A DNA stretch of 64,000 bases from Clostridioides sp. ES-S-0054-01 (GTDB lineage: Bacteria; Bacillota; Clostridia; Peptostreptococcales; Peptostreptococcaceae). The translations under genes were made by a program, and so were the position numbers. Shown one piece after another: positions 8,706 through 16,081 of the stretch (its first letter is position 1; the number at the start of each line of letters is the position of its first letter). The DNA is taken from assembly GCA_021561035.1 (NCBI GenBank), contig CP067346.1, positions 2,263,001-2,327,000 of the forward strand, written 5' to 3'. The notes beneath the pieces were generated by a model. That model ran no database searches, was not told the DNA's origin, and worked only from the letters and a program-made list of their open reading frames with translations.

Positions 8706-10097
8706 TTATTCTTCTTTTGTTAGTAAATCCATAGCCATTAATTTTGTTAATATATTTCTTATTCCCAATAATATTAAGCCAAATATTATTAAGATAACTG
8801 CTATTCCTCCAAATATCTGTAGAAAACCAAGTGTGGCTGTAAAACCAGCAATCTTTCCTGATAATAAGCTTGCAAAAAAACTTGTTAGATACCATGCTCC
8901 CATAGATAATGTAGCATACTTAGCTGGAGCTAATTTATTAAACATCGCAAGTCCTATAGGAGATAAGAATAATTCACCTACTGTTGTAAATATATAAGTC
9001 AGCACTATAAACAATATACTAGCCTTTACCATTCCATCTGGACCATTAGATAATGTAGCAAATACCATAACTATAAAACCAACACCCATTATTATCATTC
9101 CTAATCCCATTTTAACTGGAATAGAGAAATCACCTCTTTTTGTATTAGATAATTTAACCCATAGGGCAGCTAATACTGGGCATAAAGCAACACATAATAT
9201 AGCATTTAGTGATGTAAGCCATGCTACTGGCATTTCAAATCCAAATAGAGTTCTATTTACATTATCCCTTACATAAATCATAAACGAACTTTGTGTTTGA
9301 TAGTATGCTGTCCAGAATAAGACCACAAATAAAAATAAAACAACCATTGCTATTATCCTATTTTTCTCCAACTTAGTAAGTGGTCCATACTCAATTTTTT
9401 CACCTTTATTGCCTTTAGTCACAGGATATTTTCCAACTTCATTTAATAATTTTGGTGCAAAAAGTGTAAATATAACCATACCTAACATCATACCTATACC
9501 ACAGATTAAAAATGCCATCTTATATCCATAAGATACTATATCTCCACTTGCTCCCCTTACTGCAAATATATTGTCAGAAAGTAATCCACATATTATTGGA
9601 GCTATAAATGCACCTACATTTACTGCCATATAGAATAAACTGTATGCTGCATCTTTTCTTGACACATCAGTTTTAGGGTATATATCCCCAACTATATTTG
9701 AACAACTTGATTTAAAAAAACCATTTCCTAAAATGATTATTGATAGGCCTACCCAAACCATTGAAATAGATGTAGATGAAGCAAATAATACGAAGTCACC
9801 TATTGCTATTAAAAGTGCACCTATAGAAATACATTTTTGTTGACCTAAAACTTTATCTGCTAGCCAACCACCAACTAATGGTGTAAGATATATAAGACCT
9901 GTAAATAATCCATACATAGATGTCGCTTCTTGAGTAGAAAGACCTAAACCACCTTGAGCTACACTTGCTGTAAAAAATAATACCAATAAAGCTGTTAAAC
10001 CATAATAACTAAATCTTTCCCATAAAATTGTCATGCAAATAAGCCAAAAACTCTTCGGATGACCACCTTTTTTAGATACGCTTTCTGTATTTGACAT
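8706..10097 (-). CDS. POT/PTR2-family proton-coupled oligopeptide transporter
   Basis: This 463-residue membrane protein has about 14 predicted helices. It keeps the helix-1 WERFSYYG motif, the helix-4 GNGFFKSS segment with its lysine, the PTR2-type NVGAFIAPIICG helix, WTAYYQTQSSF in helix 7 and GELFLSPIGLAMFNKLAP in helix 10. It should import di- and tripeptides with protons. ATG 10097 is preceded by AAGGGGGG. It lies upstream of the Xaa-Pro aminopeptidase gene on the same strand, but 230 nt and a terminator-like hairpin separate them, so co-transcription is not assured. Compared with the paralogue at 5123-6505 it is the canonical copy. Confidence 0.88.
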   Translation of the reverse strand: MSNTESVSKKGGHPKSFWLICMTILWERFSYYGLTALLVLFFTASVAQGGLGLSTQEATSMYGLFTGLIYLTPLVGGWLADKVLGQQKCISIGALLIAIGDFVLFASSTSISMVWVGLSIIILGNGFFKSSCSNIVGDIYPKTDVSRKDAAYSLFYMAVNVGAFIAPIICGLLSDNIFAVRGASGDIVSYGYKMAFLICGIGMMLGMVIFTLFAPKLLNEVGKYPVTKGNKGEKIEYGPLTKLEKNRIIAMVVLFLFVVLFWTAYYQTQSSFMIYVRDNVNRTLFGFEMPVAWLTSLNAILCVALCPVLAALWVKLSNTKRGDFSIPVKMGLGMIIMGVGFIVMVFATLSNGPDGMVKASILFIVLTYIFTTVGELFLSPIGLAMFNKLAPAKYATLSMGAWYLTSFFASLLSGKIAGFTATLGFLQIFGGIAVILIIFGLILLGIRNILTKLMAMDLLTKEE

Positions 10098-10132
10098 AAA
10101 AAAACGCCCCCCTTATTGTTTTTATAATTAAA

Positions 10133-10166
10133 TTTAGTACTAAAATTGCTTTAATCATTTTAGTAC
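10133..10166. promoter_or_regulatory. Repeated TTTAGTAC motif, candidate operator
   Basis: The palindrome TTTAGTACTAAA (10133-10144) and a second half-copy TTTTAGTAC (10158-10166) sit over and just downstream of the expected transcription start of the POT gene, between its -10 box and coding start. This layout suits a repressor site. The regulator is unknown. Confidence 0.4.
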
Positions 10167-10172
10167 ATACTT

Positions 10173-10201
10173 ATAATATCATCTTTCTTATGTTTACTCA
10201 A
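10173..10201 (-). promoter_or_regulatory. Sigma-A-like promoter of the second POT gene
   Basis: Read on the minus strand: TTGAGT (10201-10196), a 17-nt spacer and TATTAT (10178-10173). It lies about 76 nt upstream of ATG 10097. Confidence 0.7.
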
Positions 10202-10452
10202 TAGGTTATCAACAGTATTTTCATTTCTTTATTATATTTTTTAAAATTATGAAAAATATTATTTTTTTAGTATCTTCAGTCAAAAATGTTAATATACATA
10301 TATTTAAACCATATCTTAAACCTTTAATTCTTTTTGCTTATTTTTTTAATTTTTATTTAAATAATTCAAATTTAAAATATTTTTTATTAACGTTTTTTTG
10401 CATGTTATTTCTTTATCAATTCATATATATAAATGGATTTTACTACAAAATA
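10202..10452. other. Intergenic AT-rich stretch, no gene seen
   Basis: This is part of the 447-bp gap between the POT gene and the PrsA-like gene. Apart from the flanking promoter and terminator I see no gene or RNA motif. A 77-codon plus-strand frame (10249-10482) has no ribosome binding site, is almost all Phe, Tyr, Leu, Ile, Asn and Lys, and runs into the terminator, so it is not accepted. Confidence 0.5.
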
Positions 10453-10501
10453 ATAAAAGCTATTTTAGACTCTCTATTTTGAGAGCAAAAATAGCTTTTA
10501 T
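10453..10501 (-). terminator. Strong terminator after the PrsA-like gene
   Basis: ATAAAAGCTATTTT (10453-10466) pairs perfectly with 10488-10501, and CTCTC (10470-10474) pairs inside with GAGAG (10481-10485). It lies 44 nt past the stop codon at 10545. Confidence 0.75.
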
Positions 10502-10544
10502 CCATATAGCAAATTTTTCTTTTTTTTTAATAAATTGATTTCAT

Positions 10545-11687
10545 CTATTCTTTAGCTTTCATTTGATATTTATCCGTAATTTTAACATTATACTTTTCTT
10601 TTAGATTTTGTATAAGTAGGTTTTGTTTTTCTGATGTTAGACTACTTACTAAATCGGATTTTATCTCTTCAAATGATTGATATTTTTCATCGGTTTTCTT
10701 AATTATATGATATCCATAATCACTTTCTACAAGTTTGTTAGATGTTTCTCCTTTTTTCAATGCAAATGCTGCTTTTTCAAAAGATTCCACCATCTGACCT
10801 TTACCAAAGAAACCTAAATCTCCACCTGATTCTGCACTACTATCTTCAGAATATTTTTTGGCTAGAGTAGCAAAATCTTCCCCAGCTTGGGCTTTTTTAA
10901 GTATTTCCTCAGCTTCTTTCTTAAGTTCAGCTTTTTTACTATCACTAACTTGTTTACCTTTATCATTAACAGTTTTTATTAAGATATGTGAGGCTCTAAC
11001 TTGTAAATAATTGCTCTTGTTTTTATTATAATAACTCTCTGCTTCTTTATCAGTAACTTTTGCTTTTTCATTTAAATATTTTGATGCTACTAGTTCTTTT
11101 TTCATATCATCTTTTATATATTTTTCAGTCAAATCAAACTGTTTTAAAAACTCTTCTTTAGTCATCCCCATTGCAGATTCTATACTAGTCATTAAATTAT
11201 TATACTGAGCATCCAATTCGTCATCAGTTATACTTATTTTCTCTTTTGCTGCTTCAGAGGATAATATATCAGATGTAATCATAGTCTCAATCATATTTGA
11301 TTCATATGAACGTATTTCATCATCAGTCATAGTAGTTTTTGCATTTAAATAAAATAATGGCTCCATTCTCTTTCTTAACATTTCACCTGTTATTTTTTTA
11401 TCCCCAATAGTAGCCACTACTTCATTGCTATTATAGCGTTTTGAAGTAGCAGGCAATTTTCTTCCAGCTTCTTTGCCAAAAATATAACCTCCACCTAAAC
11501 ATATAGCTCCTACTGCAACAATTGCTATAACTGCTTTAAGTGTTTTGTTATTTAGTTTTACCTCTCTTTTTTTAATTTTGTTATCAGTATTCTTTTCATC
11601 TGACACATCATCTTTTTTAGAACTTACATTATCTGATTTTTTAATTTCATCTAATGGATTTTCTTTTGGATTTTTTTCTTCAGACAT
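10545..11687 (-). CDS. PrsA-like membrane-anchored peptidyl-prolyl isomerase (parvulin)
   Basis: The 380-residue protein starts with about 48 charged, Lys/Asp/Ser-rich cytoplasmic residues. A transmembrane segment follows (about 49-70), then a SurA/PrsA-type N-terminal helical domain (about 85-225). The rotamase (parvulin) domain is at about 230-335, with RASHILIKT, SGGDLGFFGKGQMV and SDYGYHIIKK as signature strands. It should help exported proteins fold outside the membrane. Classical PrsA is a lipoprotein; no lipobox Cys is seen here, so anchoring is by the helix. AAGGAGG precedes ATG 11687. It could be transcribed alone or with the NUMOD-repeat gene 110 nt upstream. Confidence 0.85.
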   Translation of the reverse strand: MSEEKNPKENPLDEIKKSDNVSSKKDDVSDEKNTDNKIKKREVKLNNKTLKAVIAIVAVGAICLGGGYIFGKEAGRKLPATSKRYNSNEVVATIGDKKITGEMLRKRMEPLFYLNAKTTMTDDEIRSYESNMIETMITSDILSSEAAKEKISITDDELDAQYNNLMTSIESAMGMTKEEFLKQFDLTEKYIKDDMKKELVASKYLNEKAKVTDKEAESYYNKNKSNYLQVRASHILIKTVNDKGKQVSDSKKAELKKEAEEILKKAQAGEDFATLAKKYSEDSSAESGGDLGFFGKGQMVESFEKAAFALKKGETSNKLVESDYGYHIIKKTDEKYQSFEEIKSDLVSSLTSEKQNLLIQNLKEKYNVKITDKYQMKAKE

Positions 11688-11797
11688 TAATATCCTCCTT
11701 AATTTTGATTGTACAATACTTCACTTTTATTATTTTACATTAAAATAATATTAAATGTGTGAATCAGAAATGAAACTCTCATGAATTTAAAATGAAG

Positions 11798-12961
11798 TTA
11801 AATATTTCTCAAACTATATCTTATAAAATTTCTTCCTACTTTTGTATCTCCATACTTTAACATCTGTATAACTTCATTTTTTTCTTTTTGTAAATAAATA
11901 GAACATTCTTCTAAAGACTTAAATATCTCTAATACTTCACCTTTTTTATTTACTAGTTCAATCTTTTTCTTTCCACCTCTTTTGATTATAGACTTATATT
12001 TTTTAAAATATTCATCATATTCTACGTCAATACATTCAAATTTATAATTCATTTTTAATGCTTCAATTTTATCATTGGTCAAAATTTCATTTCTCTTTTT
12101 ATCAGAAAGTCTTGTACTAAATATTTTATCATTGAGAATATTAAATATCTCAGATGGAGATTTATTATTTTCTAAATAGCTCCATTCATTTTTACAGTAC
12201 TCTTCCACATTTAACACTTTACTTAAATAGTTTATTGCATCTCCAAAGTAATCCATATATCCATATTTTAAATTTTCTCTTATATATCCTAATGGTATTT
12301 TAAGGGTTTTACTACACTGTATATGAGTATCGAAAATCTGCTCTTCTTTAGTATACAAGTTTATTGCTTTTATACTTTTACCCCTTTTTATTTTTATTTC
12401 TTTTATATAATCTAAATCTTCTTCTGTTAAGTATTCACTCGTTTCTTTTATCTGTTTTTCTTCAAATTTTTTTAAATCTGCTTCTTTATTTTCAATCGAC
12501 ACTTCTTTTTTATGTATACTCATCTTTTCTTCAGTAATAAATATTTCTTTTTCATATAATTCTATAGTTTCTTCATTAATTAATAAATCTTTATCTATTA
12601 TTTTTTCTACTATATCTTCATCATCTATGTATTTATCAATCATTACTGTTTCCATTTTATTCAATGTTTTATTATCAGCATTAATATTTATTTCTTTTAT
12701 ATATGAATTCTCGCTTTTATTACAACATGCTATATCTTTATTAACTAGCATTTTGTCATCTTCATTATATAGGAATGTTTCTTGTTCTAAAACTTTATCT
12801 TCTTTATTTACAATTCCTTTTTTATCAATTAATATCTTTTCTTCTTCAATAAACTCTTCTTTATATAATCCTTCTCCATTTTTTAATATTATTTCACCTT
12901 CTTCTTTTGCTTCATCAACTTTTTGTCTTTTTTTCATAATACCAAATAACTTTTTTAACAC
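11798..12961 (-). CDS. NUMOD1-like DNA-binding repeat protein with Glu/Lys/Ile-rich N-terminus
   Basis: This 387-residue protein has a GTG start with AGGAGG at 8-nt spacing. The first 185 residues are a low-complexity acidic/basic region with degenerate repeats of roughly 14 residues built from E-E-K-I and L-Y-x-E-E patterns, likely helical or extended. Two segments resemble NUMOD1-type modules, small DNA-binding units first seen in homing endonucleases: residues 197-235 (IKAINLYTKEEQIFDTHIQC onward) and 333-382 (ELVNKKGEVLEIFKSLEECS onward). No GIY-YIG or HNH nuclease domain is present. A DNA-binding or adaptor role is inferred. It lies between the PrsA-like gene and the PadR/sigma region, near the left edge of the tail-like island. 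Confidence 0.5.
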   Translation of the reverse strand: MLKKLFGIMKKRQKVDEAKEEGEIILKNGEGLYKEEFIEEEKILIDKKGIVNKEDKVLEQETFLYNEDDKMLVNKDIACCNKSENSYIKEININADNKTLNKMETVMIDKYIDDEDIVEKIIDKDLLINEETIELYEKEIFITEEKMSIHKKEVSIENKEADLKKFEEKQIKETSEYLTEEDLDYIKEIKIKRGKSIKAINLYTKEEQIFDTHIQCSKTLKIPLGYIRENLKYGYMDYFGDAINYLSKVLNVEEYCKNEWSYLENNKSPSEIFNILNDKIFSTRLSDKKRNEILTNDKIEALKMNYKFECIDVEYDEYFKKYKSIIKRGGKKKIELVNKKGEVLEIFKSLEECSIYLQKEKNEVIQMLKYGDTKVGRNFIRYSLRNI

Positions 12962-13044
12962 TCAATGTTCCTCCTAATACTTTCTATACTCTTTATATTG
13001 CCATATAAAATATTACTTTGTCAAAATTCTTATTTAGTATATAG

Positions 13045-13479
13045 CTACTTAATATTATTTTCTTGATAGTTTTTTGCTAAATCAGTTTTCCACATAATGT
13101 AATCTATGGCTATACCAAGTGCAAGCATTATTCTTCTTATTGATAAATTTTCTATGTCAAAATCTTCATCAATAACTTTTCCACAATCAACTTTTGGCAT
13201 AATAGCCTCCATAATCTTGTTTAAAACCATGTCTTTTGCTTCATCACATTCCTTCGAAAAATGTTCTTCATTATCACATAATGATTGTGCTAAAATAACT
13301 AATAATTTTCCTACAATTAAAAAACCATGTTTTAAACTAAAGTTTTCATTATTATTAATTTCATCATAAATCTTATTTATAAAATTATCTACTATATTAG
13401 TAACAATTTTGTTGTCTTCTTCATTTATCTTTTTTATTTGTTCTAAAATAGTTTCTTCTTGTATATTTGTATTACACAT
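13045..13479 (-). CDS. Unknown small helical protein
   Basis: This 144-residue protein is not recognised. It appears all-helical, acidic at its N-terminal half, with a hydrophobic central helix (FLIVGKLLVILAQSL, about residues 49-63) that is short for a membrane span. A second hydrophobic stretch, RRIMLALGIAIDYIMW, lies near residue 115-130. Three Cys fall between residues 68 and 99 without a clear metal-binding spacing. AAAGGAA lies upstream of the start at loose spacing. It is divergent from the PadR gene and just upstream of the NUMOD-repeat gene on its own strand, so it may share regulation with either. Confidence 0.5.
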   Translation of the reverse strand: MCNTNIQEETILEQIKKINEEDNKIVTNIVDNFINKIYDEINNNENFSLKHGFLIVGKLLVILAQSLCDNEEHFSKECDEAKDMVLNKIMEAIMPKVDCGKVIDEDFDIENLSIRRIMLALGIAIDYIMWKTDLAKNYQENNIK

Positions 13480-13590
13480 ATTTATTCACCATTCCTTTAT
13501 TTAAAATTTTATTTATAGCATAAAAGTAAATATCTTATAACTTATTAATTGTTGTTTGCGACTGTTTGATGTTATATAATAATAATCAAG

Positions 13591-13669
13591 TACATGTAAA
13601 AATTATATAAAATATATAAGCCAAAATTCATAGTGTAGATTCAATTATATTATTCAAATACATAATGTA
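13591..13669. promoter_or_regulatory. ATGT/ACAT palindromes upstream of padR-like gene, candidate operators
   Basis: TACATGTA (13591-13598) and TACATAATGTA (13659-13669) are palindromes built from the ACAT/ATGT half-sites typical of PadR-family operators. They lie in the divergent region between the 144-residue protein gene and the PadR gene. ATGTAAATT also occurs twice, at 13665 and 13681. Autoregulation is inferred only from these sites. Confidence 0.35.
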
Positions 13670-13745
13670 AATTATTTATCATGTAAATTGTCTATTAATA
13701 ACTCTATCAGAATTTATAAAAATAATATTTAAAAGGAGAAAACAT

Positions 13746-14123
13746 ATGAAATATTCGACAATGGGTATGAAAGCGGTAAATACAAAAGAAAATGACAATA
13801 AATTTTCTAGTGGCATATTTTTAGAGCTGTACACGTTAAATTTAATGATAAAAAAAGACGGTTGTGTTTATGGAAAGGAAGTTACAGATTATATAGGTAG
13901 TTTTAATTTATCTTGGAAACCTAGCAATGGAACTATGTATCCAATAATAGAAAAAATGCTTACAAAAGGTCTTATTGAAGTTGCAACTAAAAAAGAACGT
14001 AAAAAACTCTATAAGATAACTGAAAAAGGAAGAATCTACTACAATGAAAGGTCTACAGACTTTAAACAGATGCTAATAGAATCAGCAAATTTTTATAATA
14101 CTATTGCAAATGAATTAGAATAA
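13746..14123 (+). CDS. PadR-family transcriptional regulator
   Basis: The 125-residue protein is a PadR winged helix: IFLELYTLNLMIKKDGCVYG (helix 1 region), GSFNLSWKPSNGTMYPIIEK (recognition helix, with the typical S-x-G-T-x-Y-P) and KKERKKLYKITEKGRIYYNE (wing). The short C-terminal helix makes it a PadR-s2-like form. A clear AAAAGGAG precedes the start. The gene faces the sigma-factor-like gene convergently, at the end of the tail-like cluster, and is the only classical regulator near it. I infer that it controls the cluster, perhaps by repressing the sigma operon. No effector is visible. Confidence 0.85.
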   Translation: MKYSTMGMKAVNTKENDNKFSSGIFLELYTLNLMIKKDGCVYGKEVTDYIGSFNLSWKPSNGTMYPIIEKMLTKGLIEVATKKERKKLYKITEKGRIYYNERSTDFKQMLIESANFYNTIANELE

Positions 14124-14132
14124 TCCTCAATA

Positions 14133-14162
14133 AGACCACTCTTCAAGTTGTTAGAGTGGTCT
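14133..14162. terminator. Hairpin between convergent padR-like and sigma-like genes
   Basis: A perfect 10-bp stem, AGACCACTCT (14133-14142) with AGAGTGGTCT (14153-14162), has a 10-nt loop. The T-rich tails are weak on both strands, so termination strength is uncertain. Confidence 0.6.
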
Positions 14163-14185
14163 AAATTTCATAGCAGTAATAATTC

Positions 14186-15097
14186 TCATTCACTTAAGCA
14201 ATTAATCAATCTAACAGCTTTTTTCAATTTAGATTTTGCACAAGCTCTTTTTTTATTTATTGTACCTCTGCAAAACCCAAACATCTCTGCTATTTCTGAA
14301 TCAGTATTATCCTCCATATACCACATTACTAGTATCCGTCTTTCAAATATTGTAAGATTTTTAAATATATTAGAGCATGTAATTCCATTAATCCAATTAT
14401 TATTTAAAAATTCATCATCATATATATTTATAACCATATCTTTTTCAATTATTGCAATCGACAACTGTAGATTATAAAAAAGCTCGACATAATCGAGCAC
14501 TTCGTCTATTTCTTTTTGTGCATTTTTATCACAAATAGTTTCTTCTATAGGTAATTGTTGGTCAGAATCATATATCTTACATATTTTTTTCTGATAATAC
14601 AGACCTCTTGCTATTGGGTCTTTAGATAATTTTTCTAAATGTCTAAAAACATAATAATGAAAATTTCTCTTGATATAATTGTGAAAAGACGGCTTTGTAT
14701 CTTTATATTTATGGCACATCGATAAAAAAATAGCACATATCTCCTGTTGTATGTCTTCTTTATCATTATTTGAAAATATACCAACTATTTTTGCAACAGT
14801 CTTATCTGCAACCCTTTGACCATGACCATTAACAAAATATGAATTTAATTTCAATCGTTCATTTTCTTCTTCTACAAATAATTTAATAAAACTTCTTATT
14901 GAGTAATCTTCTATAGAATATTGTCCATACACTATTAAAGAAATATACTTATTTAACATTGTTCTAAACGAATTAATTAGTTCTTGTGCTGCATCTTTTG
15001 AACCAGCTTGTAATTCATATACCAAATCATGTATTTTTTGATATTCACTCATTCCATACTTTTGCAAATTATTTTTATAAGTTATTTTTTTCTTCAT
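14186..15097 (-). CDS. Sigma-70-like RNA polymerase sigma factor of the tail-like cluster
   Basis: This 303-residue protein has a region-2-like helical part (about 27-155, with DKEDIQQEICAIFLSMCHKY and SFHNYIKRNFHYYVFRHLEK) and a C-terminal region-4 helix-turn-helix (about 246-295, ILVMWYMEDNTDSEIAEMFG then CRGTINKKRACAKSKLKKA). It is longer than typical ECF factors, with an unassigned insert (about 160-240). It is the last gene of a short unit after the 120- and 86-residue proteins, on the same strand as all the structural genes. I infer that it drives the cluster as a positive switch, as sigma-like activators do in some tailocins and phages. A shared non-canonical promoter was looked for and not found by eye. 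Confidence 0.7.
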   Translation of the reverse strand: MKKKITYKNNLQKYGMSEYQKIHDLVYELQAGSKDAAQELINSFRTMLNKYISLIVYGQYSIEDYSIRSFIKLFVEEENERLKLNSYFVNGHGQRVADKTVAKIVGIFSNNDKEDIQQEICAIFLSMCHKYKDTKPSFHNYIKRNFHYYVFRHLEKLSKDPIARGLYYQKKICKIYDSDQQLPIEETICDKNAQKEIDEVLDYVELFYNLQLSIAIIEKDMVINIYDDEFLNNNWINGITCSNIFKNLTIFERRILVMWYMEDNTDSEIAEMFGFCRGTINKKRACAKSKLKKAVRLINCLSE

Positions 15098-15176
15098 ATT
15101 ATATACCTTCTTAGCATTATATTATTACTTCTTATCTATTAAGATTATAAAACTATACATTTATATAAGAAAATAT

Positions 15177-15437
15177 TTACTTAAATAAACATTTTCTTTC
15201 ATTAAGTAGACCAGGAACTGATTTATCTGCTAGTTTATCTATGTATTCAAAGCATTTTGGATGTATATGCCACTTAAATTCTCTCTTTCTTTTATATTCA
15301 TCTATAGAAAAGTGTTCTGGCATTATTGGCTTATTACATATTTGACATATCATTATCTCTCCTTTTTCTGGTGGCTTTGGGACGCTATTTTCTCTTGTGA
15401 CATAATTATCTATATCTTTATAAATAGTAAAATTCAT
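15177..15437 (-). CDS. Small zinc-finger-like protein
   Basis: This 86-residue protein contains Cys31-x2-Cys34 (MICQICNKPI) and, after a 22-residue loop, His57-x-His59 and Cys62 (FKWHIHPKCF), a plausible zinc-binding set. There is no membrane segment or signal. It sits between a 120-residue protein and the sigma-like factor in the same unit, which suggests a regulatory accessory role; this is inference. An internal Met29 lies just before the first Cys, so a shorter product is possible. Confidence 0.5.
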   Translation of the reverse strand: MNFTIYKDIDNYVTRENSVPKPPEKGEIMICQICNKPIMPEHFSIDEYKRKREFKWHIHPKCFEYIDKLADKSVPGLLNERKCLFK

Positions 15438-15464
15438 ATTAATCCTCCCATGAATTTAATAAAA

Positions 15465-15827
15465 TTATATATAAATTTCCGTAATATCTTTATGTATATT
15501 CTCTTTTGATTTTAATATCATATTTTTTATATCATAGTTCAATTTTAATTCTATTTTTTTAGTTTCACAGTCTCTTATTAAATCTGTTAATACATAACTT
15601 TTTATAACGACTGTCTTCGTAATTGAATTGTAGAGCTTTATATTAAATAACAAGTTTTTATTATGTAAATCAAATTTCAAGAAATAATATCTTAACTCAT
15701 CTTTATTTATATTGTATATCAATACGTTATTGATAAATAATTTTAACTCATCAATAATTTTAAAAATAATATTTACAATTTTAGTTACTGTTTTAATTTC
15801 ACTTTTATTTTTGTATAATAAATGCAT
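15465..15827 (-). CDS. Unknown 120-residue protein, first gene of the sigma unit
   Basis: The start is ATG 15827, because AGGAGG (15841-15836) lies exactly 8 nt upstream; an in-frame GTG at 15836 overlaps that ribosome binding site. The protein is Lys/Ile/Asn-rich, with alternating strands and helices, one Cys and no recognised domain or signal peptide. A terminator and a candidate promoter lie just upstream, so it heads the unit that ends with the sigma-like gene. Confidence 0.5.
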   Translation of the reverse strand: MHLLYKNKSEIKTVTKIVNIIFKIIDELKLFINNVLIYNINKDELRYYFLKFDLHNKNLLFNIKLYNSITKTVVIKSYVLTDLIRDCETKKIELKLNYDIKNMILKSKENIHKDITEIYI

Positions 15828-15895
15828 AGTTTTCACCTCCTAATTTTTCAATATCACTCTACCCACTATTTCAATAATAAATCTAAGCATAAGAG

Positions 15896-15923
15896 TATAT
15901 AGGTCACTTGTCACAATCGACAA
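15896..15923 (-). promoter_or_regulatory. Candidate promoter and inverted repeat for the sigma unit
   Basis: Read on the minus strand: TTGTCG (15923-15918), a 16-nt spacer and TATATA (15901-15896). The -35 box is part of an inverted repeat, TTGTC (15908-15912) with GACAA (15919-15923), which could be an operator. Confidence 0.4.
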
Positions 15924-15932
15924 TTAAGAAAC

Positions 15933-15955
15933 AAAAAAAAGTCTTTTATAAAGAC
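15933..15955 (-). terminator. Intrinsic terminator ending the structural operon
   Basis: Minus strand: GTCTTT/AAAGAC stem (15941-15946 with 15950-15955, 3-nt loop) followed by eight T residues (15940-15933). The stem is short but the T run is strong. It separates the last structural gene from the sigma unit. Confidence 0.55.
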
Positions 15956-16081
15956 AAAATTTAAAAATATTTTATTATAAACCTCACACTAATGCTATCA
16001 AAAGTACCACCTCCAAATTTGTACTACTAATTATATCATATGCAAAATATTAAATACAGTCATTCAAACTTAAAAATACTA

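Noticed and set aside
10249-10482. 77-codon plus-strand frame of very hydrophobic residues
   Set aside because: No ribosome binding site, composition follows the AT-rich DNA, and it runs through the terminator of the PrsA-like gene.
11798-12961. Homing endonuclease
   Set aside because: NUMOD-like modules are present but no GIY-YIG, HNH or LAGLIDADG catalytic motif is visible.
12627-13369. Plus-strand frames opposite the NUMOD-repeat and 144-residue genes
   Set aside because: Antisense shadows with Ser/Phe/Ile-rich composition that mirror the Glu/Lys/Asn codons of the real genes; no ribosome binding sites.
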